Below, piece by piece: positions 63,933 to 64,000 of a stretch of DNA of 64,000 nucleotides. Within the stretch, counting starts at the first letter, position 1. Every line of letters starts with the position of its first letter. The notes under the pieces are model-generated. The model saw nothing but the letters and a program-made list of their open reading frames with translations, did not search any database and was not told the origin of the DNA. Source of the DNA: Phialophora verrucosa (lineage: Eukaryota > Ascomycota > Eurotiomycetes > Chaetothyriales > Herpotrichiellaceae); assembly GCA_002099365.1 (NCBI GenBank), contig MSED01000015.1:1116001-1180000 (forward strand), written 5' to 3'. The translations under genes and the position numbers were made by a program.

Positions 63933-64000
63933 TCTGTTGTCCTGACAACGAGATCAAGGATGCAATGGCGATGGCGACGAAGGACTGTATTGGTATCGAT

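Noticed and set aside
1..64000. CRISPR array, transposon or viral insertion
   Set aside because: No array of equal direct repeats and spacers, no terminal inverted repeats flanking a transposase-like gene, and no reverse transcriptase or capsid-type protein were seen.

Overview
The window is nuclear DNA of a filamentous ascomycete (Pezizomycotina). Genes carry short spliceosomal introns (about 43-75 bases, GTAAGT/GTGAGT-like donors, CTAAC/CTGAC-like branch sites, YAG acceptors). Fungus-only families are present (Zn2Cys6 regulators, Clr5, fungal GH12 and GT2 enzymes), and genes lie on both strands without operons. The catabolic gene content would suit a Eurotiomycete, perhaps a black-yeast relative (Chaetothyriales), but that placement is inference. 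I saw no transposon, virus, CRISPR array or rRNA. || Layout. 1-9.3 kb: a catabolic island with the 3' end of a fumarylacetoacetase-type gene, a VOC/glyoxalase-like protein, an intact three-exon SDR, a Zn2Cys6 activator, a second FAH-type gene that seems damaged, and a dihydropyrimidinase/hydantoinase. 10.2-16.3 kb: one very large HEAT-repeat gene of the HEATR5/Laa1 type. 17-22 kb: an aldehyde dehydrogenase divergent from a membrane-anchored linalool dehydratase/isomerase-like protein. 23.9-29 kb: a membrane-anchored GH12 endoglucanase divergent from a cellulose-synthase-like GT2, a plausible polymer synthase/hydrolase pair. 29.7-33.9 kb: a small accessory cluster of a two-domain ABM protein, a regulator with two tandem Zn2Cys6 clusters, and an SDR. 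35.8-46.8 kb: a stretch with several interrupted genes (UPF1-like helicase, zinc-cluster-less regulator, Clr5 protein, ABM remnant) around an intact PrpF-family gene and a strange tRNA-Ala gene. 48.6-57.7 kb: beta-carbonic anhydrase, aldo/keto reductase, then conserved housekeeping genes (Rit1 initiator-tRNA modifier, Aos1 SUMO E1 subunit) and a conserved unknown. 59.7-63.9 kb: a laccase-like multicopper oxidase, a CCDC97-like protein and an unknown gene. || The most unusual feature is a tRNA-Ala(AGC) gene at 41,095-41,237. It has a canonical 17-base intron next to the anticodon and also a 54-base insertion in the T-loop. The insertion looks exactly like a spliceosomal intron (GTAAGT donor, CTAAC branch site, CAG acceptor), and removing it restores a perfect T-arm. 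Other points: the tandem zinc-cluster regulator, the GT2/GH12 pair, the LinD-like protein beside an aldehyde dehydrogenase, and a dispersed TACGGAGTA word found mainly between genes. Several genes need one apparent frameshift or in-frame TGA to make a full protein. This may be real decay or base-level assembly error, and the sequence alone cannot decide.
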